Below are positions 45,252 to 59,900 of a stretch of DNA of 64,000 nucleotides, one piece after another. The DNA is taken from contig OZ034968.1 in the NCBI GenBank assembly GCA_964030785.1, forward strand, positions 72,225,927 to 72,289,926, in the 5' to 3' direction. How positions within the stretch are numbered: the stretch's first letter is position 1; every line of letters begins with the position of its first letter. The position numbers were made by a program, and so were the translations under genes. The notes below the pieces were generated by a model, which was not told the origin of the DNA, did not search any database, and saw only the letters and a program-made list of their open reading frames with translations. This DNA comes from Siderastrea siderea (lineage: Eukaryota; Cnidaria; Anthozoa; Scleractinia; Rhizangiidae).

Positions 45252-47942
45252 TGATTTTGGTTTGAAAGGCGCACCGTTCATACTTTCCTTATCTTTTACT
45301 CCATTAATTATCAGTCCTTCATGTCCTAGACAGGCATCTTTCTCCTCAACACCACCATCGCCGCAAAATAGCACTTCCTCGGTGGAGGAGTCGGAAATTT
45401 CGCTTCTACATTCTTCGCTGCTTTGTGTGAGGTCTGAAAGCCCACGGCTCAAGTTAACTGTTCTAAGCGAGAGAATCTCAAGTTCTAAATCGTCTTTTAT
45501 CATGCTTGCCATGGCATATTCTCTCTGTAATCTTGCGTACTTCATTTTTGTTTCCGCAAGTTCCTCCTCTAAATCGTCTTTTTCAACAAGAACGCCATCC
45601 AAAGCCTTTTGCAGTTCCGCTCTCTCTTGTTTAACTGACACTAGGAGCATTGAGAGTGTTTTCTTGTCAAGCGTCATATCTTGAGCGTTTTCTTTCATGG
45701 ATAACTTCAGCTTCAACGTCGCTAGATCACTTTCCAATTCAAGTATTGTTTCTTTTAAAATCTCAGACTCTTCTTGAAGGGCCACATTTTCTGCATACAA
45801 GTCTTTCAGCTCATTAAGAAAAACGTTGTCAACGGTTTTGCTTGAATCTGCGGACGTTCTCAATGAGTTCTCGTTTGTTTCGCTGATGTACTGCTCATCG
45901 CCTACGTTTTGAGCCCACATCTTCAATCTGCTTTTTAACCTTAGTTGCTCGTCTTCAAGTGTAACCAATTGTTGTACGCAGTATTCAATTCCCTCTAGGC
46001 GACTTTTGTCCGCGCTTGTGCTTTCAAGGTCCCTCTTAAGCTGCGCTTTCTCAGCTTCCAACAAATTAATCTTATTTTCGAACAATTTTATTTGTTCCAA
46101 GTGAATCTCTTGGTCATGATCGTGGTTGATTGAATTTTGAATTGCGTATGGTTTCTCGGCGTTATATTCTAACTCTTTTACCACGGGTTTCTCGTTTTCA
46201 CTTTCTTCGTGATGAACCAGGACAGCATCTTGCGTTTCTTTCTTCGTTCGTCCTTCCAAGCTCATTATTTTCTCTTCTAGAGCAAATTTCTCCTTGTAGA
46301 TAACCAGCAGCTTCTCTTGCAAATCGATAATTCTTTCTTTAGCCTCTCCAAGCTCCATCTCCAGTCGCACGGTTTCGTCATAACAGTTGAAAGAATTTCT
46401 TCGTTGTCGTGAATTTTTCGGAGAAAGTCGAACCGTCAACAGCTCGGCTTCCAGCTTCGTGCTGTCTTCGCGCAGTGACGACAATTGAGTACCCAGATTC
46501 TTGGTTTGCATGTTGGACAGCGTGAGCTCCGCTTTGAGTCTCACGAGCTGTTCCTTGGCGCGTGTCAATTCGGAGTTCAGCTTGTTATTTTTTCTGTTTT
46601 GTATGTGTTTTTCTCTGTCGTTAGATTGCAGAGATCTTTCTTCTCTGCTATTTAATGGGCGGTTTATAGTTGGCAAGCCTTGTAGACACCTTAAGCTGTT
46701 GATCTCTCTCAACATGTTGTCTCTTTCTACCTCGTATTCGCTAACGCATTGTTGTAGTTGCTTGTGACTCTCCTTAGTCTCAGCCAACTCCCTTTCTATT
46801 TTACTCAAGCAGTTTTCCTTGGACTGCAACAAGCGCCTTTCTTCCTCAAATTGGTGAATTGTCACTTGCACTTGTTCTCCCTCCAATTTAAGTTCCCGTT
46901 CAGTTTTGAGTCGTTCTTGGCGGAAACTTTCCTCTAACGCAATTTTCTGTTCTTTGATTGCATCTCTTTCTTGCTGCGCCTCATGAATTTGAAACTGCAA
47001 CTCTTTAAGCTCTTCTTTCAATTTACTGTTCTCTTTGGTAGATAGAAGTAACTGTTCGTCTAACCTACTGCAAGTTCCTTTCATTTGTTCAATCTCTGCA
47101 CAAAGATTTCTTTCTCTGTCAGCAAGATTTTCCAGCTTTTCTTCCAAACTTTCTCTCGACTTTTTTGAATCTTCGAAGCTTTCTTCAAGAGACTTGTACT
47201 TGCCTCTTAACAACTGCAATTCACTTCGTAGGGTTTCATTTTTTCTTTGTTCTGTCTCTAGGTCGTGGATTTTTTCTCTAACGATGTTTCCTAAATTGTC
47301 GGAACCCTCGCCATGTCTCTCCCTGAGGCTTTCAATCTTGCCATCTACATCATCGTTTGTTTTCGGGTCTTCTTTGTACCGCTGAAGTTCTTTGATAACC
47401 TGTTGTTTATCCTTTTCTAGCTTAGCTATGACTTTATTCTGATCGTAAACCATGACTTCCAAAACTTCATTATTTGACACTCCATTGTTTGACAGCATAG
47501 AGTTGTCTGTCAAAACACCTTCCTCATCAATTTGCAATTGATTTTCATTTTCCCTGTTAACTTGCAATCCTGTCAGCTCGCTGGCAAAGCTCCTCTTCTC
47601 CTGGTCTATTCTGTTTCTAATATTATCGAGCTCTGATTTCATTTTGGCGTTTTCAAGGACCAGAAGGGACCATTCTTCTCCAAGGCGTTTGCTGATAATT
47701 GCCCTCAAAGAAGACAGACCAACCGAGTCGTTAGTCTGGGCGTCAGATGCCGCTTTTTCCAAAGACGAGGAATAATCTTCGCGAAAAGAGGACAAAATAT
47801 TACGAAGGAGTTCACCGTTTTGATATTTAAGTGACATTTCATCGTGAGCTGTGGATCCCTCTTCTACCAAGCAATCCGTCTGTGCACTCTTGACATCTTG
47901 TTGGATTTGGCAGTGTTTCTCCCTCTCTCTCTGTAGTTCTTC
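45252..47942 (-). CDS. Giant coiled-coil exon of the kinesin
   Basis: This single 2691-bp exon gives 897 residues rich in Glu, Lys, Leu and Gln with heptad-like spacing throughout, interrupted by Ser/Asp-rich breaks (for example [20 protein letters not shown] in the middle and [20 protein letters not shown] near the end). The acceptor is CGTTGCAG/GAAGAA, phase 0, joining exon 51673-52181. If the donor at its 3' end is not used, translation runs 12 more residues (GTGAGT onward) to a stop, a possible short isoform. The role is presumably dimerisation and cargo or filament binding. Confidence 0.88.
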
Positions 47943-50900
47943 CTGCAACGAAAGAAAGTAAGTGCGTTTAGTGTTATTAAAATACTGTTAACATTTCGGT
48001 CAATAACCCTTACCTGAGGCTATTAGATCAGGAGACCAAGGGAAAACGGGAAACAAAGAGTTATAGTCTAACACAGTGAAAGGTTGAGGAAAGTGGAGGG
48101 ACGGAGAGGAAGAGAAATTATACAGAAGAACTTGCAAAACCAACTGAGCTATAGTTGAACTCTTTCGCTAAGCAAGTGACCACAAAAATATCTTTAAGTA
48201 AAAGTACTTATTTCTTTGTAGCGCAAACACTAATAATAGCGACCTTCAGATCGGACTACGGGAATGAAATTGAGTACGAGGACGACTTTCGAATTTCAAA
48301 ACAGCTAAATTCTCAGAGCTCTCGTTGCTCTCCTTGCTCTCGTTGCTCTCGCTGCTCTCGTTGCTCCCTGTTGCTGACCAGTAAAAAAATGATACTATGG
48401 GAACGATATTCATAGGGCAGATTACAATCCTAAACCCGCGACCAGGAATTCAAAAGTCCCACTCGTCCTCAGTCCGATCTGAAGCTCGCTACCATATATA
48501 ACGATCTAATACATCCAAATATTCCATTGATTTCGAGGCTACTGAGGACAGGCTCTCAAGATTTCGTTCCGTACTCTGTTTTTTCATCTCTTTTGGGTAC
48601 AAGAAAAACACAAGTATTAAGTCGGGTCCATTACCCTTGCAGCTGGACCAGGTAATTCAAAGCCAGTAGATCTGTGGTGGGTGACTAAAGAATTCAGGGC
48701 AAGGTAAAGCTTAAGTATTTATATTTCTTTTCGAGCAATAAGCAGAGACCACATATATCAAATTAATTATTGCACCTTTTAAATGTCTTGCCTTGCCTGT
48801 CTCAGACAGCATGGCAAAACTCGCATTGGCTGGAAAGCTTGATAACGAAATTGCACGAAGCAATATAGCTAACAGTTGCAGACTAAATCAGCCACAACAT
48901 CTTTTTGCTATGAATTATGTTGCATGCCATTTTGCAATGTTAGCTACACGCAATGTTGCGCGCACTCTCATTGCATTGCTTGCATAGTCACGCTCTGCAT
49001 CAAGTCAAATGTCTTGCTCCAGTCTCTTATCAGTGTCTGTTCATTGTCTTTGCCTATCAAGGCGACAAAAAGCCGGATATTATTATCATTTTTTTCCTCA
49101 AGATTATATACTGACCCAATGAAGGAGGACAGAATCAGTGAATTTTAATTCGACAGATTAATGAACAACTTTTTAAATTAAATTATTGTAAAAAAGCAAC
49201 TTTATTACGAGAGATTTAAAGAACAATTTTTTAAATTAAATTATTGTAAAAAGCAACATACATTTTTATTAAAACAACTACTAAAATATCAGAGCAAAAA
49301 CAGCCGCGTTCTCTACACAGTAACAAAAATTTTCACCTTATGTAACTAACTAAAACCGATATATATAATCTCATCCCAAAAGTTTCGTTTACTCATATAT
49401 CGAATGGGTAAATGGTATACGGTGTATGTATGTACGGTTGTACCGAATTATTTTTGACAAAACTCAAGTTAAAGTTTTACAGTCACGTTAATCAGATTGT
49501 AAAAAAACGTGAAACATTTACACCGCAAAGATTTCCCTTGCTTAAATAGTGACTTATTTTCTATTACTGCATTTGTATTCTCCTCACGCTAACATTGAGC
49601 TTCGATTTAAAACGGCTTTGTTAAGTGTACCCCTGTTTTCAACAGCTCGGGCAAGAACCAGGATGAAATATGCGATTTTCCTGAGAAATACGCTTGCAGT
49701 TCTGTGCTGCAATGCGCGGTTCCAACGTCAAGTCACTCCGACTTCAAGTTTTAGTCATGTCCAAGTAATAGCGTTTTTCCTTCCAGTGACGGTTATGACA
49801 GTCAGCCACTACTTTTAACTACCACATATAGCAATCAAATGTCCTCTTCCTCGCAAGAAAAGTCCAGTTGAGTGAAGGAATCTGAAGCCTTTTTTCCCTG
49901 TACTTGAAGGTTCTCAATCTTATTATCCAGTCGGTTAACGCACTAGCACAGTCTGAGCACTCACGAAAGGACCTCAAGAAATCCCGATCTTTATTACCCA
50001 GTGAGTAAAGTAAAAGCACAAGCACTCCAAACGTTGACAAGTCACCCAACACTATCAGTTTGCGCGGTCATATTGCTTAACAACATCGATGCAAAAGTGC
50101 CACAGATTCAGCCAACAATTGAGGAAAATTTTCCCACCCACTCATTTGAGTTCTTGCAAAAGGGATGGTAGATGTGCGGTCTATCCAACAAAAAAGCGCT
50201 GCGAAGATGAGTCGGTAAACAAGAAGCTTTCTCCCGGTCAAGGGTGAGTAGAATGTAGGTCCGCAATGCGTATTGGGCAAAAATTCCTTTGAACAGCCTG
50301 GAGTTTATCCTGTGACGGTTTGTGAGTCCTTAATTAAATAGGTTCCTCTTATCCTGCTGGCTACGCCCTCAGTCCTTGTAAATTAATAACACTTTGTTGG
50401 AAGAAGCTAGGCAGGTAAACAATGTAAAAGCTTTCTCCAGGTCGGGGTCACTAGAATGTAGGCCTGCAGTACGTATTAAGCAGAGAAATTCTTTCATCAG
50501 CCTGGATTTTTCTCCTGTGAAGGTTTGTGAGTCCTTAATTTCATCTTATCCCACAGGCTTCTCGGTGGACCCTGATAAATTGATAATACTTTGTTGGTCT
50601 TAAATCTTTCCAGCATATTGTGATACTCCAATTCAGGAATAACATTACATGTTGTTTCTTCAGTAATGTGGCAAAACACTGCGTTTATAATCAACTTGAT
50701 ATACAGGAAGTAAATGAAACCGTTGTCGTGTGTTTAATTACAAACTTTGTGTTTTAGCGTTAAGGCATCTTGTCGTTAAAGCTTCATTAGACAAGTCATA
50801 TGAAGGTCGTGGGAAAACACCCAACCTAGCTATTTTGCCAGTAGCAAGTAGAAAAAAAGTAAACAGCAAAAAAAAAAGGAATGATCAGTTCAGAAGGTTT

Positions 50901-53900
50901 CAAACAAGTCACCTGTGAGAGGGATGGTTGCAAGCAGCTGCGAAGTTGTGTCCGTTCTTTGTCCACAAAATGCGTCGTTTAATCGTAGCTAGGTTAGTAA
51001 GTTTGGCAGTCGTCTTTGTAGCTTCTTTATAAAATGCATGTCTGTGAGGCTTGTGTTACATGTAGATATACACAACGTCTGCTGGGTCTTGTTATCATAA
51101 TAGACATGCAGTTGTATTTTCCATAGAGTTTTAACGGTGAAACTTCACGGGTTTACAAAATGTTTTTTTTTTGTTTTTGTTTTGGTTATGTTTTGTTTTG
51201 TATTTTTTTGGGGGGGGAAGGGGGGGGGGGTGGAGGTTACAAAATGTATTCAGTAAACCTTTTTTTCGTCGCCAACAAACAAACTAGTTTATTTGCAGTA
51301 ACTTCGAGGTTGTTGACGTACATCCCAGTGTAAAAAAAACTTACTGCTTTAATTTAAACTTTGCTCACTTAAATCGTAAACATAGCCTATACCACTCATG
51401 ATGGTTTTAATTGGCAAATAAAAGCCTATTTGCGTCTCTTATAACTTTGCATTTCGCGACATGAATTAAATAAATTAAAAAGAAGAAGATTCGTTATTCA
51501 GCGATCTAATAACTCAGCTTCGTTCACACAAATTTCTAGCCAATTTCTGGCGAAATCGGTAGAGATTACATTCATTAACATGTCAACAATAAAATTCCTC
51601 GCAAGCAGTTATACACCTCTCGTAGGCAAGGCAGTGATCAAAATAAAAAAATAGCCTAAGGCACCTACTAACCTTAACAGATGTCAGCTCGCATTTTAGG
51701 TTTTCGGTCTCCTGCTCCTTCACTGCCAACTCCTCTTGTAGCTTTTCATTGTTTTCCACCAAAGTTAAAATTTGCGCCTGGAGTTTGTCTGGACAAAGAC
51801 TGTTGTCTACTCCGACTTCCTCTTCTGTGGTTTCTTCACCGTTCCTCATGTTATAAAGCTGGAACACTGAAGATAAATCATCTTCCAGTCGTTCTTTACT
51901 TTCCTTTACGTCGCACAACTTGGTGGACGTTTCGTTTAGTTTTCCATTTAGCTTCTCGACCTCGCTCTTCAAACTCTGGATTTGTTTCTGCAGTGCTTCG
52001 TTTTGATCTTCCAAGACATTTTTCTGCATCTGGATATCATAACAACGCCTTTTAACGTTGTTGTTTTCCAGAACTAGTAACGCGCTTTGAAGCGCCTTGT
52101 CTACAATCACGTGGCTGTGACAGTGGTCGAGTAGGGCAAGAGTGTCGGCCACGCACGGTAGATTCGAATCTCTTTGTCCATCTAAAGAAAGAAACTAATT
52201 AGCACAATTCTTAACTACAAAATATTTCACGATAATAATGTAGCTCCCTTTATTTTGTGATTAGTACGATATCAGTGTTTAGTTTGCATTCCCTACCACT
52301 CTACCGGTGAATTAGGGTATGCACTATCTAAGAAGTAGCCAAGTCAGTATTTTAATGAAAGATGGGCCCAGAAGGTGTATTTATATCTGATCTTCGTTGG
52401 GCTTTGGCCATGATAACATCACATCTCAACCCAACGTATTTTATAATACGTCGACCACCTCACCACTTGGTTGACATGTCCCTCAACAAAGAAGGGTCAA
52501 AAGTGCGGTGCCATATAGAAGGTAGGCGAGCACGCTCACTTCGCCGGGATTTCGCGCTGCTAGGCACGACAGCAAAGAAAAAAGCAGCGTCTTTTCATTT
52601 TCCCATTCTCCCTGCCGGCTCCCTTCTCCTCTGGCTTGAAAATGGACGCAGTTGCGCGAATATCCAGGGAAGTGACCCTGCTCACAGGCCATAGACAAGC
52701 GCGGAACAACTTTCGGGATCAAGGATAGCTTCTGTCTTAACAATTTTAGACATCTTCAGACCTATACATACTTACCCGGAACTGCAGCTCTTTTCTCCAG
52801 AAATTCTTGTATCCTCTCATAAATACCTTTCCTCGCGCGTGATGCCTGATCGATGCTGTCCCCATCAAATTCAAATGCTCTTTTCATGAAATCCAAGGCC
52901 TCATCGTCTATGATGTTCTTAAGTGAAACTAATTTGTCTCTCAAACTGGAATACTCGTCGTTGTCACGTATTTCTTTAGAACCAATAACCTTGTTGTGTG
53001 ACTCCAATGGTGTTTCGTTGCAGCGTAACGACGCAACCACTTTATCGTCGTCCGTTTTATTTGTCAAGTACAAAGACTCATCTTCCGTTTCACACAACAC
53101 TGATGGCTCTTCAAGAAACTCTTCCGTTCCGATCAAGAATCGTAGACTTTCAGAATTTTCCAGCAGTTTTTCACCTTTGGAATTCATCACCTTTAGATAG
53201 CCTTTGAACAGTTCCAAAAGCAGATCTGTATTTTCTAGCAACTTGCTTGTGGTTGCCACAGATTGAATGTAGCCATCTTTCAGACACTTGACACTTGATT
53301 CGTTTTCTAGAAGAACGGGTGCATCATCGAGAGAAAGTTCCTTGACCCCGTAAAATAGCTGCATCGAGATTATATCCATTAGTAAGGTGCTTCTTGCTCT
53401 AAACATATCTTCTTCCAGTTTGGATTTCGTCATTGTCAGTTTGCATTGTAGATTTGCGGTGCACGCTCTCTCCTCTTCTAAACTTGAATTTAGACTTTCG
53501 ATATCACTTTGAAAACTTGATTGCTGAGAACAAAAAAAGATGGTTTTTCACTACATTTATTAAAATTGACTGTGAAGAAAAGGCGTGTTTGAAATAAACA
53601 CGGAAAGAAATCAATAATCAATTTCTGACTTTCTTGTGAAGTCGACAGGAGAGAAACGAATTGAAATTGGTAGCTGGTGTGTATTACGCTTGGTAAGTTA
53701 TATAAATGGTTCAAAATTCAAAAAACACTGCAACACGCTCTTTACAACCTGCAATCAGTAGAAACGTATTGTTTTTCAACCAATCAGATGGAAACCCAAT
53801 TTAACCATCCGTAACGAGTGTTTTCCCGCGCTTGGCAACGGCTGCACGTTCTTGCTTTTGCGTCACGATTGGTGTATTAATTTACGTCTATTGTCATTAG

Positions 53901-56900
53901 CCAGGTTGACTTCCCTCGATGGTTGAGGGGACAGAAAGAGCTCTTGCCAATTCCTCAAATTTTCAAGTGCCAATCTGTTAACCTATCCCTCCTAGAATCA
54001 AAACGTTTACATGCGTTCCCGGAATTTGAGTGTGTAGATGAAATCAATTAAGAAGCGGCTTACATTTAACTGAAAACATTGCGCCTCAGACAAACTATTT
54101 CAACATTTTCTTTCAACACCGCTCAACACGATGAATGATGTCGATTCAACTTTTCGTTTGTTCTCAGGCATGAACAACAATGCTGAATTCGTTTCGCCAA
54201 TTCGCTCAAAATCGTACAGCAAAGTTGTATTCAACATAACCTGCAGTGCAGGCGTTTTTGTTTGTTTGTTTTTTTGTTGTCCAAAAGCAGCGCTCGCGGG
54301 TTCCATCGTTTTTTTAAGCCGCCATCTTGGAAGCGCAAGGAGTATAGGGTTGGGACAAGTAGAGAAAATGCTTGATAGTCTTGAATCCGTACGACCGAGG
54401 CCTTAATCACGTGTTGCTTGTGGTTTGCTTGTTTGATTTTTACTGCTTTTCAAAAGGTAATTATAGAACACTTCAACAACTTTGTTGGCACATTTGCAGT
54501 GATCTGATGTACCTGGTTTTCGTAAAGGTTCTTCACTGATGCTACAACTCTGTCTGCTTCAGCCATGGTGTTTCCCACTGTTGTTTCTACTTCGTGTTTG
54601 ATTCTTTCGATCCTATTCTCATACGATTGTTTCAACTCTTCCATATCTTTCTCTGTTGAAGGACAAAGTTAAGATTGTTGAGAAAGTGCGGTTTGTGAAT
54701 GGCTTTACACATTTGAGAGCTTTATTTAACAATCAGATTCCATTGGACCGTGCGTGTGTACTCTGATAACGCACAGATGACGTCAAAACGTGGCGAGAAC
54801 AACGAGGTACGCTACTCGCCTGCGGGTCCTAGCGTGACTGATGTTCTTGCCGCGTTTAGACATCCTCTGTGCGTTGTCAAAGTACACACTCATGGCCAAA
54901 TGGAATCTATTTGTTTTGTACATTGTTTTGACATCGGGTATCCAGCACAAAACTTAGAAATGCTTTAAAAAATCTTCGTAGTGACGATCTGCGCGTGCAG
55001 ACCTTTGCGGCCCATCACGTTGTTCGTGCGTCTGTTCTTTAATTACAACCTCCTTTAGACCAATCAGAACGCGCGTTTTACTGTGTCCATTGTATAAGAT
55101 GCAATAGAAAATAGATGCTGATCTCAACTGATGTGCTAGTTCAATTTCTTGCAGTACTAGTCCACATTTTCTTAGCAAATTCGACAAGTTCACTGAAGGC
55201 GGCCCACATCCAAATCTCTCGCCTCGTGCCCCTCTCGGCCCTTACAAAATGAAGCATTTTGAGAGAGACTGATGTTAGAAGCTCTATGTTTGTCAGTTAG
55301 TTAGTTAGTTAGTTAGTTTTTTTTTAATTGTCAATCAGTTTCTTGTCGTTTGGCACTGATCTGTCGTTTGTCTTTATTAGTACATCTCTTCGGGCAAATC
55401 TGAGACAATTAATTTAATAAACAGGTAAGGAACAAATGGCGCAGATAACTGTACCGTCAATAAGTACAACCTGAGTAAGTTTAGATAGTACCTCTCATAT
55501 CCACAATCTTGGACAAATCCTCGCTGAGTCTCTTGTAATCAACCTGAGACAGAAAAGTTGGCAAAATTTTTGTTTTCGTTCGCGTGGATCGGCAGAAAAG
55601 GAAAGGAGAACACCACCAAACAATGTTGCTATCGCATCATTGTTTGGTGGCATGAACCAACCAAGAGTATTGCTTGTCCTTTCCTCCCTCCACCCCGTCC
55701 ACCCCCTCCCCAGCTGGGATAGTAGTCCATCGCAGAGCTACTCCTAGCAGTATATCAACGGAACCCATTTATACACCTGGGTAGAGAGAGACAGTGGACG
55801 AAAAGTTTCTTGCCCAAGGAAACAACACGATGGCCTTGAACCACCGACCTTCAGATCTGAAGTCCAACGCGCTAGCAACTTTGTACACCATCGCGAACTC
55901 TCGGTTTGACTGTGATTGTGTTTTAATTGCTATGTATGTTCACCTTAAATCAATTCAACTGACTCTTACCTCAACATTAATGTAAGCAGTGTTGGTTATC
56001 TTCATGGCCCGGGATCCAAAAAATAACGCGCTTTTGGTCTCACTGACATCACCCATGGACGGCGATACGCACACCTGAAGAAATTGAGAAGGTATTTTGT
56101 TGTTGTCGCCTGTTTACAAAAGTTTAAAACTAGGGCGCAAAAAAAATTGAGCGAGCCCTCCCTTCCGCTCTCTCCTTTCCTTTCCTTCCCCTCCCCCTCC
56201 GTTCCCTTTTCGGCCTTTCTTTTTGCCCTTTTTCCCAATAGAGAGTCTGTTCAAAAGCTACCAAGCATAACGCAGACTAACAAAAAACATCACTCTGAGC
56301 ACATATAATTGGAGACAATGAAGTGTGAAAACTTTCCTTTTCATTTTAATTTTGAGACTGATTGTCTGAGACGTTTCATATCGGCTTCTTGCTTTGAAAA
56401 GGCGCCCTTCTTATGGTTAATGACACTGGAGTTTCATTAATTTGATGAGATTATGGTCGCTTTAGAAAGCGTGCAAAGTTAAGCTTTTGGGCTCCTAAAA
56501 AGCGTTCACTCACATCTAACACCCAATCGTCAGAAAAGACCCAAATACACTGTATAAAAGCAAACGGTTTTGAGAAGCGGCTGTGGCCAAGCAATGTTAT
56601 TCTACACATATACTTACCACTAAGCTTGTTTTGCAGTTACCACCTAGACTCTCTTGAAGCAATCTTGTGAGGGTTGAATTTCGAAATGGCACGTGGGTCT
56701 TCTTTCCTTCTGCTAACGCTTGGATAACATTCCTGGTTAAGAAGAATTGGTTTATGTGTTTATTAGTTTATATGCTATTCTTTACAAGGCAGTCCTCAGC
56801 TCTAATGCGAACTCGCGTATTTACATGTTGTCTTTAAAAGGGGTAATAAACGAAAGTGCACATTTGTAGAAAACATTAATGAACGGGAAAGAAGGAAGGA

Positions 56901-59900
56901 TGGAAGGTAGGAAGGAAGGAGTACTAGCCTCACATGCAGTCTTTTTTAGGGGAGTCGTATTACCCTCCTCCGCACAAACCTTCTCTCATTCCTCCCTTGC
57001 TTGCTCGCTTAATAACTTGAATACTTGCTTCCTAGCTTGCTTGTTTGCTTTTTCTCTTTCTTCCTTAGCCTCCCACGCAGTCGGTACTACGACTCCCCTC
57101 AAAAAGGACGCTGAGGGACGCTAAGGAAGAAAGGGAGGAAGCAAACAAGCAACCAGGCAACCAGGCAAGCGTACAAGAAAGGAAGGAAGGAAGGAAGGAA
57201 GGAAGGAAGGAAGGAAGGAAGGAAGGAAGGAAGGAAGGAAGGAAGGAAGGAAGGAAGGAAGGAAGGAAGGAAGGAAGGAAGGAAGGAAGGAAGGAAGGGA
57301 AGGGAGGTGGGGGGGAGGGGTGATCGAGGTTGGTAGAAAGAGAGAATTCTTACCCTAACTCAAGCAGAGAAGAGTTGATGTGCTGTGCTTCACTTAGCCT
57401 CTCACCCTCCGCTTGAGTTTTCTTAAGTCGCTCGCTGCCAGCCAGGTCACACCTATAGATTAAGCAAAATTTAAATGTGCTGTCAGTATTTAGCCTCACA
57501 TTCTTTATTTTTACTGCAGATATAGATCAGTTGAAAATAAAAAAAAATACAGCCAATATAAACTTATGTGAAATAAAAACTAACATTTCCAAAACAGGAA
57601 AAGATTTTCGACGTAAAGAATTAAGAAGATTTAATGTTGTCATTACACAAGTAGAATACAGTTCGCGCGGCATTTACGAGGTCTGCCAGATTAAACCTGA
57701 GCCACATAAAAGTCTAGAAACTGATTTTAAAGGAGCTAAAGAATAAACCTTACAAATTAAGTTACCAGTTTCTTCTATAAATGCGTTAAAACACATTCAA
57801 AAGTAGTTTACTTACAGATATATTCGTCCCCGAATGAGAACATCATCGTTTAATGCCACCATTTTTGCGATCGAGTCATCTTCCGTGTCTGTGCCCTAAA
57901 AGAACATTGATGATTCATATTAAATGAAACAATTCAGTAAGCGTTTATACCAGTCAAGTCATTCTCCAGGGTGCTAATGGTAAAAGCGAGTGCATATCAG
58001 TCGGCGGAGAGAAATTATCTGTGAAGCACCCTTTCATAAAAACAGTTCACTCAGCAACAATAAACATTTTTTACCTCCTCTGTCACGTCAGAGGCTACAT
58101 CATCCTTCAAGACCTTGCAAGAAAGATGGGAAAAAAAAAAAAAGAAAAGAAGACTCGAAAGGTGGTTGATAAAAAGGCAGGATGTATAGTGTACGTTTTC
58201 CTCATACTTAACTACATGCATTTGACTAGAACACGTAGATTGAAAGTGATAAAGAGAGTTAATATTAAATTTAGAAATCTATAGAAATCGAAATTCATAA
58301 AAATTCTGACTAGTATGCAGGAGTATCCTCGATGATGTGATGAATATAACCTATATTTGGTGGAAGATACTGAGAATGGTGATAATTTCTAGAACTGAAC
58401 CACCATAAGATCTTGGCTAAGTATATGACCGTCAGATGCAATTACACATTCTTACTTCACTGTCCTTGACATCTCCAGCAGCCACTCCCTCCTTAGCGTC
58501 TCGCTCTTGACTTGAAGCTAAACGAAAAGTGCAATCGTCAGCTGATACCAAATTACAAAATTGCATTGAAATTTAATAGTTTTTGCACTTACTAGTTGAA
58601 ACTTTGCTAAGCTTTGGACATTCATGGCAGTGCTATCTTTAGCGTAGAGAGAGAGAGTGGCAAAAAAGAATGCATTTGATTTGAATCGACCAACCCCCAA
58701 CCTCGACGCCAGGTCTGCCTTCAAAATGGCGACTCATTTTTTAGTACCCTACTTCACACAACAGCCACTGATTTATTGACTCACCAGTTTTGCCGCATCC
58801 TTCTGTTTGCGTCTGGTTCTTGGTCAGAGTTCTTTCGATTGTTAACTGACAAACAGAGTGAGACCTGGGTAAGAACGAAATAATCAACAAATTAGTGAAC
58901 ATTTCCAGGTATTCAATTGTGATTGGAAATCGGAAGTCAAGTGGTTCTTGCATGTCTGTTTAATCTCGCCATTCATCGTGGCCGCTAAGGCTAGAACGCT
59001 TGTTTTGACGTGAAGAAGTGAAGACGTCAAGACGTGCAAAAAGGAAAGTACGTTTGTCATCTGTAACGGTACGGGACGTCAAAGCCTTTTCATACCAGTC
59101 AGAGAAATAAGGGAACTCGAGAAAAAGTGACTGAAGATGCGTTTATTATGGTCTATGGACGCAATTGACATCAATGAAACTAGCATGGGGTTTGAATGCG
59201 AAACAACAGAAAATAACGATTCTTAAATTGGAATCGATATGTTTATGGCATTTGTCATTGTGTCCATGCATTCACTCAATTGGTCTCAAACCTGCTTGAA
59301 TTCCTGTTCATTTTAGTCTCCGCGAAAACAAGTCTTTTCTTTCCCACTGAAAGCAGACTTAACACTTCTGAAGGACTTCGGACCACAAACTCAGAAAGGT
59401 TTTCCACGTAAACACCTATGGGTTCATAAATAAAGAAAGTTAAAACTGATAAACAATCTTTTACTGAATCCGATCACCGTTAAATATTGTGGACGACTAG
59501 CAAGTTATATTTAATCATATCTACTGACATAGTCTTCCAGAAATTCGCTTGATATCTCTCCAAATCGTTCTTGAATCGAAAGATTACGTGGAACAGGCAG
59601 CGAAAAATACAGAACGTGGAACAAGGAGCCAGCAGAAGTCCGAACACGAAACACACGCGTGGAATAATAAATACTCGAGACACGCAGCTGCAACAAGAAA
59701 CACGTGTATGCACAGAGAGCATGAAACACACGATAGACAGTATGGCAAACTCCAGTTTTACATGCATCTCGACATACCTTTTACGGGATGTTCTCTGAGG
59801 CTCAGCTCAACCTTGTTGGTAGAGTTGAGTAAGTCATAGATCTTCTCCTGATATATTTGTAGGTATGACATGGTCACCTGAAGAGAAACACTGATGTTGA

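Larger units (their letters stand above)
47943..51672. other. Kinesin intron, 3.7 kb
   Basis: No coding exon is seen. It holds a 9-bp minisatellite (48318-48372), an AT-rich duplication (about 49160-49260), a diverged 200-bp duplication (50220-50600), and a G-rich tract near 51210-51235. Confidence 0.6.

Noticed and set aside
45262..47385. Plus-strand ORFs of 88-140 codons
   Set aside because: Shadows of the Glu/Lys-rich kinesin coiled-coil exon (Ser/Phe/Leu-rich translations).
52362..52694. 110-codon plus ORF in a kinesin intron
   Set aside because: Looks like repeat-derived sequence (TTCGCCGGGATTTCGCGCTG words) and resembles no protein I know.
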